Of a DNA stretch of 10,880 nucleotides, positions 5,288 to 10,880 are shown piece by piece (position 1 is the first letter of the stretch; each line of letters opens with the position of its first letter). Both the position numbers and the translations under genes were made by a program. The stretch is from Bryobacterales bacterium (GTDB lineage Bacteria; Acidobacteriota; Terriglobia; Bryobacterales; Bryobacteraceae), in NCBI GenBank assembly GCA_003164075.1, contig PLRZ01000493.1:2378-13257 (forward strand). Direction: 5' to 3'. Below the pieces are notes generated by a model. It saw only the letters and a program-made list of their open reading frames with translations. It had not been told where the DNA came from and searched no databases.

Positions 5288-5411
5288 TCTGCGGCGGGCT
5301 TCAGCCCGCCCTCCTGCGAACGATGTGAGACCTGCGGCAGGCGGACTGAAGTCCGCCGCAGGCTGAAGCCTTGCCCCACACGGAAGTCCATGGATAGCGA
5401 TCACTGACAGC

Positions 5412-5417
5412 TATAAT
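5412..5417 (+). promoter_or_regulatory. Consensus -10 box directly before the VOC gene
   Basis: TATAAT, a perfect -10 hexamer, ends 7 nt before the ATG at 5425. It overlaps the earlier in-frame ATG at 5416, which is therefore unlikely to be transcribed. No Shine-Dalgarno and no clear -35 are seen. The geometry suggests a leaderless mRNA starting at ATG 5425. Confidence 0.55.
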
Positions 5418-5424
5418 GTATTCC

Positions 5425-5808
5425 ATGGTCACCGGCATCGAACACACAGCCATCGCATCGCCCGACCCCATGAGACTCGCCCGCTGGTACGTCGATCACC
5501 TGGATTTCACCATTAACTGGCAGCCACCCAATACCTCCACCGTCTTCGTCAAGGCCCCCGGCGGCCATCTGCTGGAGATCATCGAGGCCGCTGCTCCGCT
5601 GGCCGCCGCGCCCGGGATGCGCGACCCCGGCCTGCGCCACCTGGCGATCGCGGTCAGCGATTTCGACGCAGTCTGCCGCCGCCTGGAAGCTGCCGGCGTC
5701 AGGTTTCTGACCGCTCCGGAAACAGTACACGGCAACTCATTGGCCTTTTTCACCGATTGCGACGGCAACATCCTGCACCTGTTGCATCGCGAAACGCCGC
5801 TGCCCTGA
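5425..5808 (+). CDS. VOC (glyoxalase/dioxygenase-fold) family protein
   Basis: The 127-residue protein is a pair of beta-alpha-beta-beta-beta modules, the normal size for a single-chain VOC protein. The family includes glyoxalases, fosfomycin-type resistance enzymes, isomerases and dioxygenases. Module 1 begins GIEHTAIASPDPMRLARWYVDHLDF and ends GGHLLEII. Module 2 begins GLRHLAIAVSDFDAVCRRLEAAGV and ends DCDGNILHLL. The candidate metal ligands are His7, Glu51, His72 and position 118. Position 118 is His where the common pattern GNxxEL has Glu. ATG 5425 is chosen over 5416 because TATAAT overlaps the latter and the fold starts at GIEH. The substrate cannot be inferred. The gene is convergent with the beta-lactamase-family gene, with a single base between their stop codons. 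Confidence 0.85.
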   Translation: MVTGIEHTAIASPDPMRLARWYVDHLDFTINWQPPNTSTVFVKAPGGHLLEIIEAAAPLAAAPGMRDPGLRHLAIAVSDFDAVCRRLEAAGVRFLTAPETVHGNSLAFFTDCDGNILHLLHRETPLP

Positions 5809-5809
5809 C

Positions 5810-7069
5810 TTATTCGAGAATCGCCTGCATCACGGCGTTCTCAAAATCGCGCTGCACCGGGACCACCTGCGTCTGAATCATCACGATGGTCACCATCTTT
5901 TCCTTGGGGTCGATCCACGTTTGTGTTCCGTAGGCGCCATCCCAGCCAAAACTGCCCGTGGTAACGCGCAGTCCCGCCGCCACGGAATCCTCCACAATGC
6001 CCATCAAAAGTCCGTAGCCCATGCCGTGAGCCGGCCGGCCGAGCTTCCCGTTGAACATGTCCCCCACGTGATTGGACGACATCAATTGCACCGTTCGCGG
6101 GCTCAGCAGGATGTGCCCGTTCAGCTTGCCGCCGTTCAATAGCATTTGCGCGAGTTGCAGATAATCCTGGGCGGTGCACATCAGACCGCCACCGGCGCCG
6201 AAGTAGATCTTGCTCGAAAAGCCGTCCTGATTGGCGCTTTTCCGCAATCCGTTGGGGCTCTTGTCGTACAACGTCACCATGCGCGGCCGGCGGTCGTCCG
6301 GCGGGTAGAAGAACGTGTCTTTCATCCCCAGCGGCTCGAAAATGCGCGTCCGCAGGTATTCATCGTAGGGCTGGCCGGAGACGATCTCCACGATTCGCCC
6401 GAGCACCTCGGGACCGGCCGAACCGCTGTACGCCCAATCCGTGCCGGGCTGGAAATCGAGCGCGACCGAGCCCAATCGCGGGACGTATGTGGCCAGCGTA
6501 TCGGTGGGCAATTTCGGCGTCGACTTAGCCCCCTCGCGCGCTCCGATGCCGCCGCTCATCAGTCCGGAAGTGTGAGTCAGCAGGTCGCGAACGGTGATCT
6601 CGCGCGCGGCCGGCATCAGATAGAAGTCCGGCTCTCCGCCCGGCTGGCCCACGGGGCGATTCGGAAAGCGGGCCACCGCCACCTTGCTGTTCTTGAACTC
6701 GGGAATGAATTTCGACACCGGATCGGTGAGGCGAATCTTCCCTTCCTCCACCATCATCATGACGGCCACGCCGGTAATCGGCTTGGTCATCGAAGCGATG
6801 CGGAAGATGGCGTCCGTCGTCATGGGTTTCTTCGACTCGATATCCATCAGGCCGTGCGCCTCAAAGTGCACCACCTTGCCGTTGCGGGCCACCAGCGTCA
6901 CCGCGCCGGAGATTTCACCCGCGTCGATATGCCGCGCCATCGCCTCATGAATTCTCTGCAACCGTTCGCTCGACATACCGGCTTCCTCGGGTTTTCCCGC
7001 AGGAACCTGGGCGGCCATGGGCAGCGCCAGCATGGCCGACAGAATCAGTGTCCGTGCAATCTTAGTCAT
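5810..7069 (-). CDS. Secreted serine beta-lactamase/esterase-family hydrolase
   Basis: The product is 419 residues of the class C beta-lactamase/DD-peptidase-like family (Pfam Beta-lactamase type), which also includes esterases and D-amino-acid peptidases. A signal peptide covers residues 1-21 (TKIARTLILSAMLALPMAAQ). The nucleophile motif is SMTK (Ser93, Lys96), followed by LLTHTSGL (163-170). The second motif is YSG (Tyr214) where class C enzymes have YAN/YSN. The third is probably GWDGAYGT (375-382). The start is the ATG at 7069, whose A is shared with the TGA stop of the upstream permease gene (TGATG), implying translational coupling. An in-frame extension to 7132 would lie inside the permease coding region and lacks a signal-like start. 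A periplasmic or extracytoplasmic esterase or peptidase role is more likely than antibiotic resistance. Confidence 0.88.
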   Translation of the reverse strand: MTKIARTLILSAMLALPMAAQVPAGKPEEAGMSSERLQRIHEAMARHIDAGEISGAVTLVARNGKVVHFEAHGLMDIESKKPMTTDAIFRIASMTKPITGVAVMMMVEEGKIRLTDPVSKFIPEFKNSKVAVARFPNRPVGQPGGEPDFYLMPAAREITVRDLLTHTSGLMSGGIGAREGAKSTPKLPTDTLATYVPRLGSVALDFQPGTDWAYSGSAGPEVLGRIVEIVSGQPYDEYLRTRIFEPLGMKDTFFYPPDDRRPRMVTLYDKSPNGLRKSANQDGFSSKIYFGAGGGLMCTAQDYLQLAQMLLNGGKLNGHILLSPRTVQLMSSNHVGDMFNGKLGRPAHGMGYGLLMGIVEDSVAAGLRVTTGSFGWDGAYGTQTWIDPKEKMVTIVMIQTQVVPVQRDFENAVMQAILE

Positions 7070-9408
7070 CAGCTTTTCATCCGCATTAAGAAATACAAAC
7101 CCGCGAGCGAGAAAATCACGTCCGGCCCCCACGCGGCAATGGCCGGCGTCAATTCGTTAATCTCCCCCACCTTCTCGAACAGTGTGGACGTCGCCAGGTA
7201 CGCCAGGGCGATCGCGATACCTACGCCGATACCGGTCATGGCGCCCCGGTTGCCCACCAGGAATCCGAAGGGCACTCCGATCATCGCCATGATCAGCGCG
7301 AAAAGAGGAAGGGCGAACTTACGATAGAGCTGTATCTCGAAATCCACCGTGTCGTAACCATAGCCGCTCTGCTTGAGATCCCGGACGTATTTGTCGAGTT
7401 CCCGGAAGTTCATCTGCGTGTACAGGTGATACTCCTGCAGAAAGTAGTCCGGCGTTTCATTCAGTTCCGGGAATGTCCTGGCTTGAAAGTCCGTACGGAC
7501 GGCGGTGGCGGTATTGTTGCGAAAATCGCTGAACCATCCGTTTTCGAAGACCCACGTATTGATGGAGGGGTTCCAATGAGCGCGGCCGGCGCGGATCTGC
7601 TTCACCACCTGGAACGTGCTCGGCTGGAGTTCGTATACGTTGGCGTCCGCCATCTCGTTTTTCGCGGGGTCGAAAAAGGCGTAGTAATAGATCCGGAAGC
7701 CATTCCCCATGGTCCACTTCCGGTCGGCCCGGTAGTAAGTCTGGGTGGGCCGTGCCTTGATTTGATCGCGCAACTTATCCTGCCTCCGGTTGGCTGCCGG
7801 CAGGTAGTAATAGTCGAAGGCAAACAGCGCCCCGCTGATCAGGGTGCTGGCCAGCAGGATGGGCATGGCCAGGCGGAACAGGCTTACGCCGCAGGCGCGG
7901 AACGCCGTCACTTCGTTCTGTTTGCTCAGAGTCCCGAGATTCGCCAGCGCCGCCACCAGCACGCAGATCGGCGTAAACTCATAGATACTCATCGGGGTCA
8001 GGAAGAGCAAGTACGTGAACATCGTCTGCAGACGGATGTCGTGCTTGATCATGTCGCCCGTCAGGTCGAAGAAATTGAAGATCAGGAAGATGGAGACGAA
8101 GGTCGCCAGGATCACGACTAAGTAAAACAGGAAGTTCGACAGGACATAAGTATCGACAAGCTGCGGCAGCAGGGGGAAGCGCCAATGGGGCAGTCCGGAA
8201 GACGGCTTCGGCTTGGCGGCCGCGGCCTTGGGCTTGAACCATCCCAAGGGAACCGCCGCCACACTCTGCAATACCGACAGAATATCGCGATCGCCCGGCT
8301 TTTCCATGCGCGCAAGGAACAATACACCGGCCAGGCCGAAAACCACGTTGGGCAGCCAGGTAGCCACCGGCACGGACAGCGTTTTCTGCTTGGCCACGTT
8401 CTCCAGCGTCATGGAAGCCAGGTAATAGCAAAAGAAACCCAGGAACAGCGCGATCAGATAGGCCGCCGACTTGCCGCCCTTCCGCGTGGCGATTCCCAGC
8501 GGAATTCCCACCAGCGCCAACATCACGCAGCCCACCGGAAACGTGAACCGCTGGTGCAGTTCGATGGCCGCTTCCAGGACGTCGGCGCCGGTATAGTGCA
8601 GCAACTGCCGGGTGCTCATCTCCTTGGGTTTCTGGCTGGCCTGCTCGGCCGGCTTCACCTGCAGGGCCTGGTTCCCGAACGGAGCTACGAAGTCCTGCGA
8701 TACCAGGTCCTTGCCCATCTCGTGACTGAAATAATTGTGCAGGTCGAGCTGAATGCGGTTGTGCTTCGGATCGGACGTCGCGATGGCGTCGTGCGCGGTG
8801 CTGATCAGCGGGCCATCGGCCTTCGCGGCGAGGCCTTTCTTGCGATCTTCGGGCGGGGTGTTATCGGCAATAAAGACTCTCTCCCACGGCACCGGAGAGC
8901 CCGGCGGACTGGGGCGCACATTATCCACATACAGGATGGTGTGTTCGAAATCCTCAATGAACACGTGCGGCTGGATCTCCGCGGACAGGCGGTTGGCCAT
9001 CAACTGGTTCAGGATGCGCGCGGTTTCGCGATAGGAGTAAGGTGTGAGCCGCAGCGATGCCCAGGCGGAAAGTCCCATGCCCAGCGCCGCAAACAAAAGC
9101 ACCGGGGCGATTACCTTGCGGCTGGAAACGCCGGCGGCGCGCATGGCCACAATTTCGCCGTCAGACGACATACGGCCAAGGCCGATCAGGATGCCGATCA
9201 GCACGCCGAACGGGATGGTAAACGGCAGCACCGGCGGCATGGCCAGGGCCAACAGTTTGGCGACGGTGGCCGCCGGCGGACTGCTCCCCACCAGCACTTT
9301 GAAAAGCGCGTCGGCGCCATGCAGGAAGATGATGAACGTCGCCAGCAGCGTGCCCAGCAGGGAGCTGGTCAGAATCTCGCGAAAAACGTAACGGCCGAGT
9401 AGGCGCAC
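7069..9408 (-). CDS. lptFG: LptF-LptG fusion, LPS export ABC transporter permease
   Basis: LptF and LptG form the inner-membrane permease of the LptB2FGC complex, which extracts lipopolysaccharide and drives it across the periplasm. Each is normally about 360 residues. Here one 779-residue chain contains two complete YjgP/YjgQ units. Unit 1 (about 1-370) has RYVFREILTSSLLGTLLATF, the conserved SSDGEIVAMRAAGVSSRKV (81-99), a periplasmic beta-jellyroll-like region (about 120-290) and three terminal membrane helices. Unit 2 (about 411-779) has TYVLSNFLFYLVVILATF, KQNEVTAFRACGVSLFRL (496-513), a large periplasmic region (about 530-690) and again three terminal helices. A Pro/Lys/Ala-rich linker (390-408) joins them. 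The start is GTG 9408 with AAGGA 6 nt upstream, 9 nt after the preceding gene. No lptA, lptB or lptC is in view. Confidence 0.92.
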   Translation of the reverse strand: MRLLGRYVFREILTSSLLGTLLATFIIFLHGADALFKVLVGSSPPAATVAKLLALAMPPVLPFTIPFGVLIGILIGLGRMSSDGEIVAMRAAGVSSRKVIAPVLLFAALGMGLSAWASLRLTPYSYRETARILNQLMANRLSAEIQPHVFIEDFEHTILYVDNVRPSPPGSPVPWERVFIADNTPPEDRKKGLAAKADGPLISTAHDAIATSDPKHNRIQLDLHNYFSHEMGKDLVSQDFVAPFGNQALQVKPAEQASQKPKEMSTRQLLHYTGADVLEAAIELHQRFTFPVGCVMLALVGIPLGIATRKGGKSAAYLIALFLGFFCYYLASMTLENVAKQKTLSVPVATWLPNVVFGLAGVLFLARMEKPGDRDILSVLQSVAAVPLGWFKPKAAAAKPKPSSGLPHWRFPLLPQLVDTYVLSNFLFYLVVILATFVSIFLIFNFFDLTGDMIKHDIRLQTMFTYLLFLTPMSIYEFTPICVLVAALANLGTLSKQNEVTAFRACGVSLFRLAMPILLASTLISGALFAFDYYYLPAANRRQDKLRDQIKARPTQTYYRADRKWTMGNGFRIYYYAFFDPAKNEMADANVYELQPSTFQVVKQIRAGRAHWNPSINTWVFENGWFSDFRNNTATAVRTDFQARTFPELNETPDYFLQEYHLYTQMNFRELDKYVRDLKQSGYGYDTVDFEIQLYRKFALPLFALIMAMIGVPFGFLVGNRGAMTGIGVGIAIALAYLATSTLFEKVGEINELTPAIAAWGPDVIFSLAGLYFLMRMKS

Positions 9409-9414
9409 GGCCTG

Positions 9415-9420
9415 TCCTTA
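9415..9420 (-). promoter_or_regulatory. Ribosome binding site deciding the lptFG GTG start
   Basis: On the minus strand TAAGGA overlaps the TAA stop of the TldD/PmbA-family gene (9420-9418) and lies 6 nt before the GTG at 9408. The shared sequence supports both the GTG start and coupled translation of the two genes. Confidence 0.6.
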
Positions 9421-10880
9421 CTTCACCAGCTCCGGCGCCGGTACCACCGGCAGCTTGGGCAGCTCATCCTCCACCGGATGCAGCTCCAGATCGTCGATGA
9501 TAATCGACGGCGCCACGATGCAGGCTTCGGTGGTGTAACTGGCCCCGCCGGCCAGGGCCGCGAAGGGCACCGTGCTGTCCAGGAAGTCGAACACCGTGGC
9601 ATCGTCTCCCGCCGTCAGAATGTCCTTCAGGGAGCGTGCGGTGAAGCCGCGGAAGCGCAGTCCGCGCACCAGTTCCTCACGGCCGTCGGGAAACACCTTG
9701 TACACCAGCAGCGGGCTGCTCACCGGGTGGACCGTACCCTGTTCGGCTTGCAGCATCCGCACCAGCTCGCCGCGCGTCGCGGTGGAGGGGAAATCCATTT
9801 TGCGCACGATGATCCCGTACGGTTTATTGCGCGCCTGAATCAGCTCGATCAGCTTCTTTTTCATGTCCGCGGCGGGGAGGGTCTCGCTCGAACCGATGAA
9901 GAGATTGCTGATGTCCGCGGTGTTGGCCTGGAAGCCCGGAAGGCGCGCGCGGCCGTTGGACCCTTCAAACCCGCGCACCGGCTGCCGGGTGAGCAGGTAT
10001 CCCTTCAATGCGCCCTTCTCCACCAGGTGCAGCGGCTTGGGGATCACGCCTTCGCGGTCCACCTGGTAGGAGCCGAAGAGCGCTTTGCCGCGCCACTCTT
10101 TCTGCGTGGGATCGTCCACTACGTCGAAGGTATCGGGCAGGATCCGCGAACCCATGCGGCCTTCGAATTCGCTCGACTGCCCCGCCCCGCCGCGCGCGCC
10201 GGCGGGCGTCCGCGAGAGCGCCAGATTCCGGGCCAGGAGTTCGGCGAAAATCTGTGGGCTGGCATCGCCTTCAAACAATACCGGACCGTTGTAATCCTCG
10301 CCCTTGGGCGCCCGCGCCAGGGCGACCAGATTGTCCGCCATCTTAGTAAGTCCGCGGGTCATCTCCTCTTCGGACGGCAGGTGCCCCACATCCAGGGCAT
10401 GGAAAGTCACGGCATCGTGCAGCGTCATTCCATCGGCCGATTGCGCCGTAACGCTGGCCCGCAGGAAGGCGACGTTTTCTTGCACCTGCACTTCGGTGCC
10501 TTCGGAATTCACCACATAATATCCGCCGTTGTCGGCGTGCAACTCCACCTCGGAAGTCTTCACGTCGGGATACTGCGTGAACACGGCGGAAAGCGTACGG
10601 GTGCGGCCCAGCCAGGTTTTTTCGTCGAGCGCCAGCTTTTGGAACGGCTGGATGAGGTGTACCGGTTCGGCGTGCGCGAAATCGTTGAGCTGGTCGCTCT
10701 GATTGATATTCCGCATGGCGGCGCGCTTGCGCGAAATCGCTTCCACCGCGCCTTTGTACACCGAGTCGGTTTCCAGCCAGAGATAGCGGCGGAGAACCGG
10801 ATAGGCGTTATCCAGCGGAAAATTCTCCAGGTCGTAGCGGGATCCACCGCCCCCACCGCCGGCGAAGTTGGTGTTGTCGA
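9418..10880 (-). CDS. TldD/PmbA-family (U62) protein, 5' end outside window
   Basis: The frame is open to the right edge (about 487 codons seen), so the GTG at 10761 is internal and the true start lies beyond 10880. The visible part begins with DNTNF and a run of six glycines, then LRRYLWLETDSVYKGAVEAISRKRAA. The typical TldD/PmbA beta-rich body follows, with VVNSEGTEV, DDYNGP-like EDYNGPVLFEG, DVVDDPT, FGSYQVDREGV and the closing LRFRGFTARSLKDILTAGDD. TldD/TldE pairs cleave peptides such as microcin precursors and CcdA. In catalytic TldD subunits a HExxxH helix follows the PVxLE strand. Here that place reads PQIFAELLARNL (10222-10251), without both histidines, as in non-catalytic PmbA/TldE-like members. 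A second subunit may lie upstream outside the window. Confidence 0.85.
   Translation of the reverse strand, partial: DNTNFAGGGGGGSRYDLENFPLDNAYPVLRRYLWLETDSVYKGAVEAISRKRAAMRNINQSDQLNDFAHAEPVHLIQPFQKLALDEKTWLGRTRTLSAVFTQYPDVKTSEVELHADNGGYYVVNSEGTEVQVQENVAFLRASVTAQSADGMTLHDAVTFHALDVGHLPSEEEMTRGLTKMADNLVALARAPKGEDYNGPVLFEGDASPQIFAELLARNLALSRTPAGARGGAGQSSEFEGRMGSRILPDTFDVVDDPTQKEWRGKALFGSYQVDREGVIPKPLHLVEKGALKGYLLTRQPVRGFEGSNGRARLPGFQANTADISNLFIGSSETLPAADMKKKLIELIQARNKPYGIIVRKMDFPSTATRGELVRMLQAEQGTVHPVSSPLLVYKVFPDGREELVRGLRFRGFTARSLKDILTAGDDATVFDFLDSTVPFAALAGGASYTTEACIVAPSIIIDDLELHPVEDELPKLPVVPAPELVK

Larger units (their letters stand above)
5136..5380. repeat. Composite hairpin-array repeat bounded by TGTGGGGCA ends
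   Basis: TGTGGGGCA (5136-5144) and its exact complement TGCCCCACA (5372-5380) bound a 245-bp non-coding stretch. Inside the right half are hairpins with a shared design: GGCGGGC-TTCA-GCCCGCC (5293-5310), and GGCGGAC-TGAA-GTCCGCC (5340-5357) with an outer CCTGC/GCAGG clamp (5331-5335/5358-5362). If the inner element 5153-5281 and one CTTTAG copy are removed, the left end becomes GCAGACTTTAGTCTGC, a third hairpin of the same CT-nn-AG design. This looks like a REP-like intergenic repeat disrupted by an insertion. I see no clear duplication outside the TGTGGGGCA ends. Confidence 0.5.

Noticed and set aside
4950..5380. CRISPR array or tRNA-like cloverleaf in the repeat region
   Set aside because: There are no regularly spaced identical direct repeats with unique spacers. 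The multi-hairpin fold lacks tRNA features such as a TTCGA loop or CCA-type acceptor arrangement.
4992..5404. Short ORFs on both strands across the repeat region (for example 5002-5328 plus, 4992-5249 and 5219-5404 minus)
   Set aside because: They run through the inverted repeats, have no start signals and show peptides dictated by the repeat sequence, so they are not treated as genes.
5416..5424. ATG 5416 as start of the VOC protein
   Set aside because: It overlaps the TATAAT box, and the three extra residues precede the conserved start of the fold.
5810..7069. Antibiotic-resistance beta-lactamase
   Set aside because: The family is dominated by esterases and peptidases and the second motif is YSG rather than YxN, so a resistance role is not supported.
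7070..7132. 21-residue N-terminal extension of the beta-lactamase-family protein
   Set aside because: It lies inside the lptFG reading region and would bury the clear signal peptide that begins at ATG 7069.
6146..7327. 393-codon plus-strand ORF opposite the beta-lactamase-family gene
   Set aside because: It is antisense to a well-supported secreted hydrolase and spans the TGATG junction. Its composition is a reverse-frame artefact.
8185..9402. 405-codon plus-strand ORF opposite lptFG
   Set aside because: It is antisense to a clear LptFG coding region, with Gln/Arg/His-rich composition typical of a GC-rich shadow frame and no domain.
10759..10761. GTG at 10761 as the true start of the TldD/PmbA-family protein
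   Set aside because: The frame stays open to the window edge with family-like sequence upstream, so this codon is internal.

Overview
The window is about 10.9 kb of GC-rich, gene-dense bacterial chromosome. A periplasm-facing LptF/LptG permease implies a Gram-negative (diderm) cell. The gene families, the high GC and the style of the intergenic repeats resemble Acidobacteriota of the Solibacter/Bryobacter type. That assignment is from memory and is not proven here.

Layout. (1) 1-561 (+): the C-terminal half of imidazolonepropionase (HutI, histidine degradation), cut by the window edge. (2) 612-935 (+): a small helical protein of unknown function. (3) 1015-2607 (+): a secreted M1-family zinc metallopeptidase. 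(4) 2749-3171 (-): a conserved hypothetical protein, convergent with the peptidase. (5) 3262-4949 (+): a compact three-gene group made of a six-helix membrane protein, an overlapping winged-helix regulator and an undecaprenyl-diphosphate-synthase-like cis-prenyltransferase. A hairpin/T-tract terminator separates the regulator from the prenyltransferase start codon. (6) 4950-5380: non-coding DNA made almost entirely of inverted repeats, read here as a cluster of miniature (MITE/REP-like) elements, one apparently inserted in another. (7) 5425-5808 (+): a small VOC/glyoxalase-fold protein. (8) 5810 to the right edge (-): an operon-like run of a TldD/PmbA-family protein (5' end outside the window), a natural LptF-LptG fusion permease and a secreted serine beta-lactamase/esterase-family hydrolase. 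Spacing is 9 nt between the first pair and a 1-nt TGATG overlap between the second.

Functional links. The envelope theme recurs: UppS-like lipid carrier synthesis, LPS export, secreted hydrolases and a membrane protein. Only the tightly packed groups can be called co-transcribed from sequence. A regulatory theme is that three plus-strand genes (starts 1015, 3262, 5425) have a -10-like hexamer only 7-8 nt before the ATG and no Shine-Dalgarno sequence. That pattern suggests leaderless or near-leaderless mRNAs.

I found no CRISPR array, tRNA, rRNA, defence island or transposase gene, and nothing that amounts to a clearly new multi-gene system. The best candidates for novelty are the nested miniature elements at the uppS stop codon, the terminator abutting the uppS start, and the fused LptFG.
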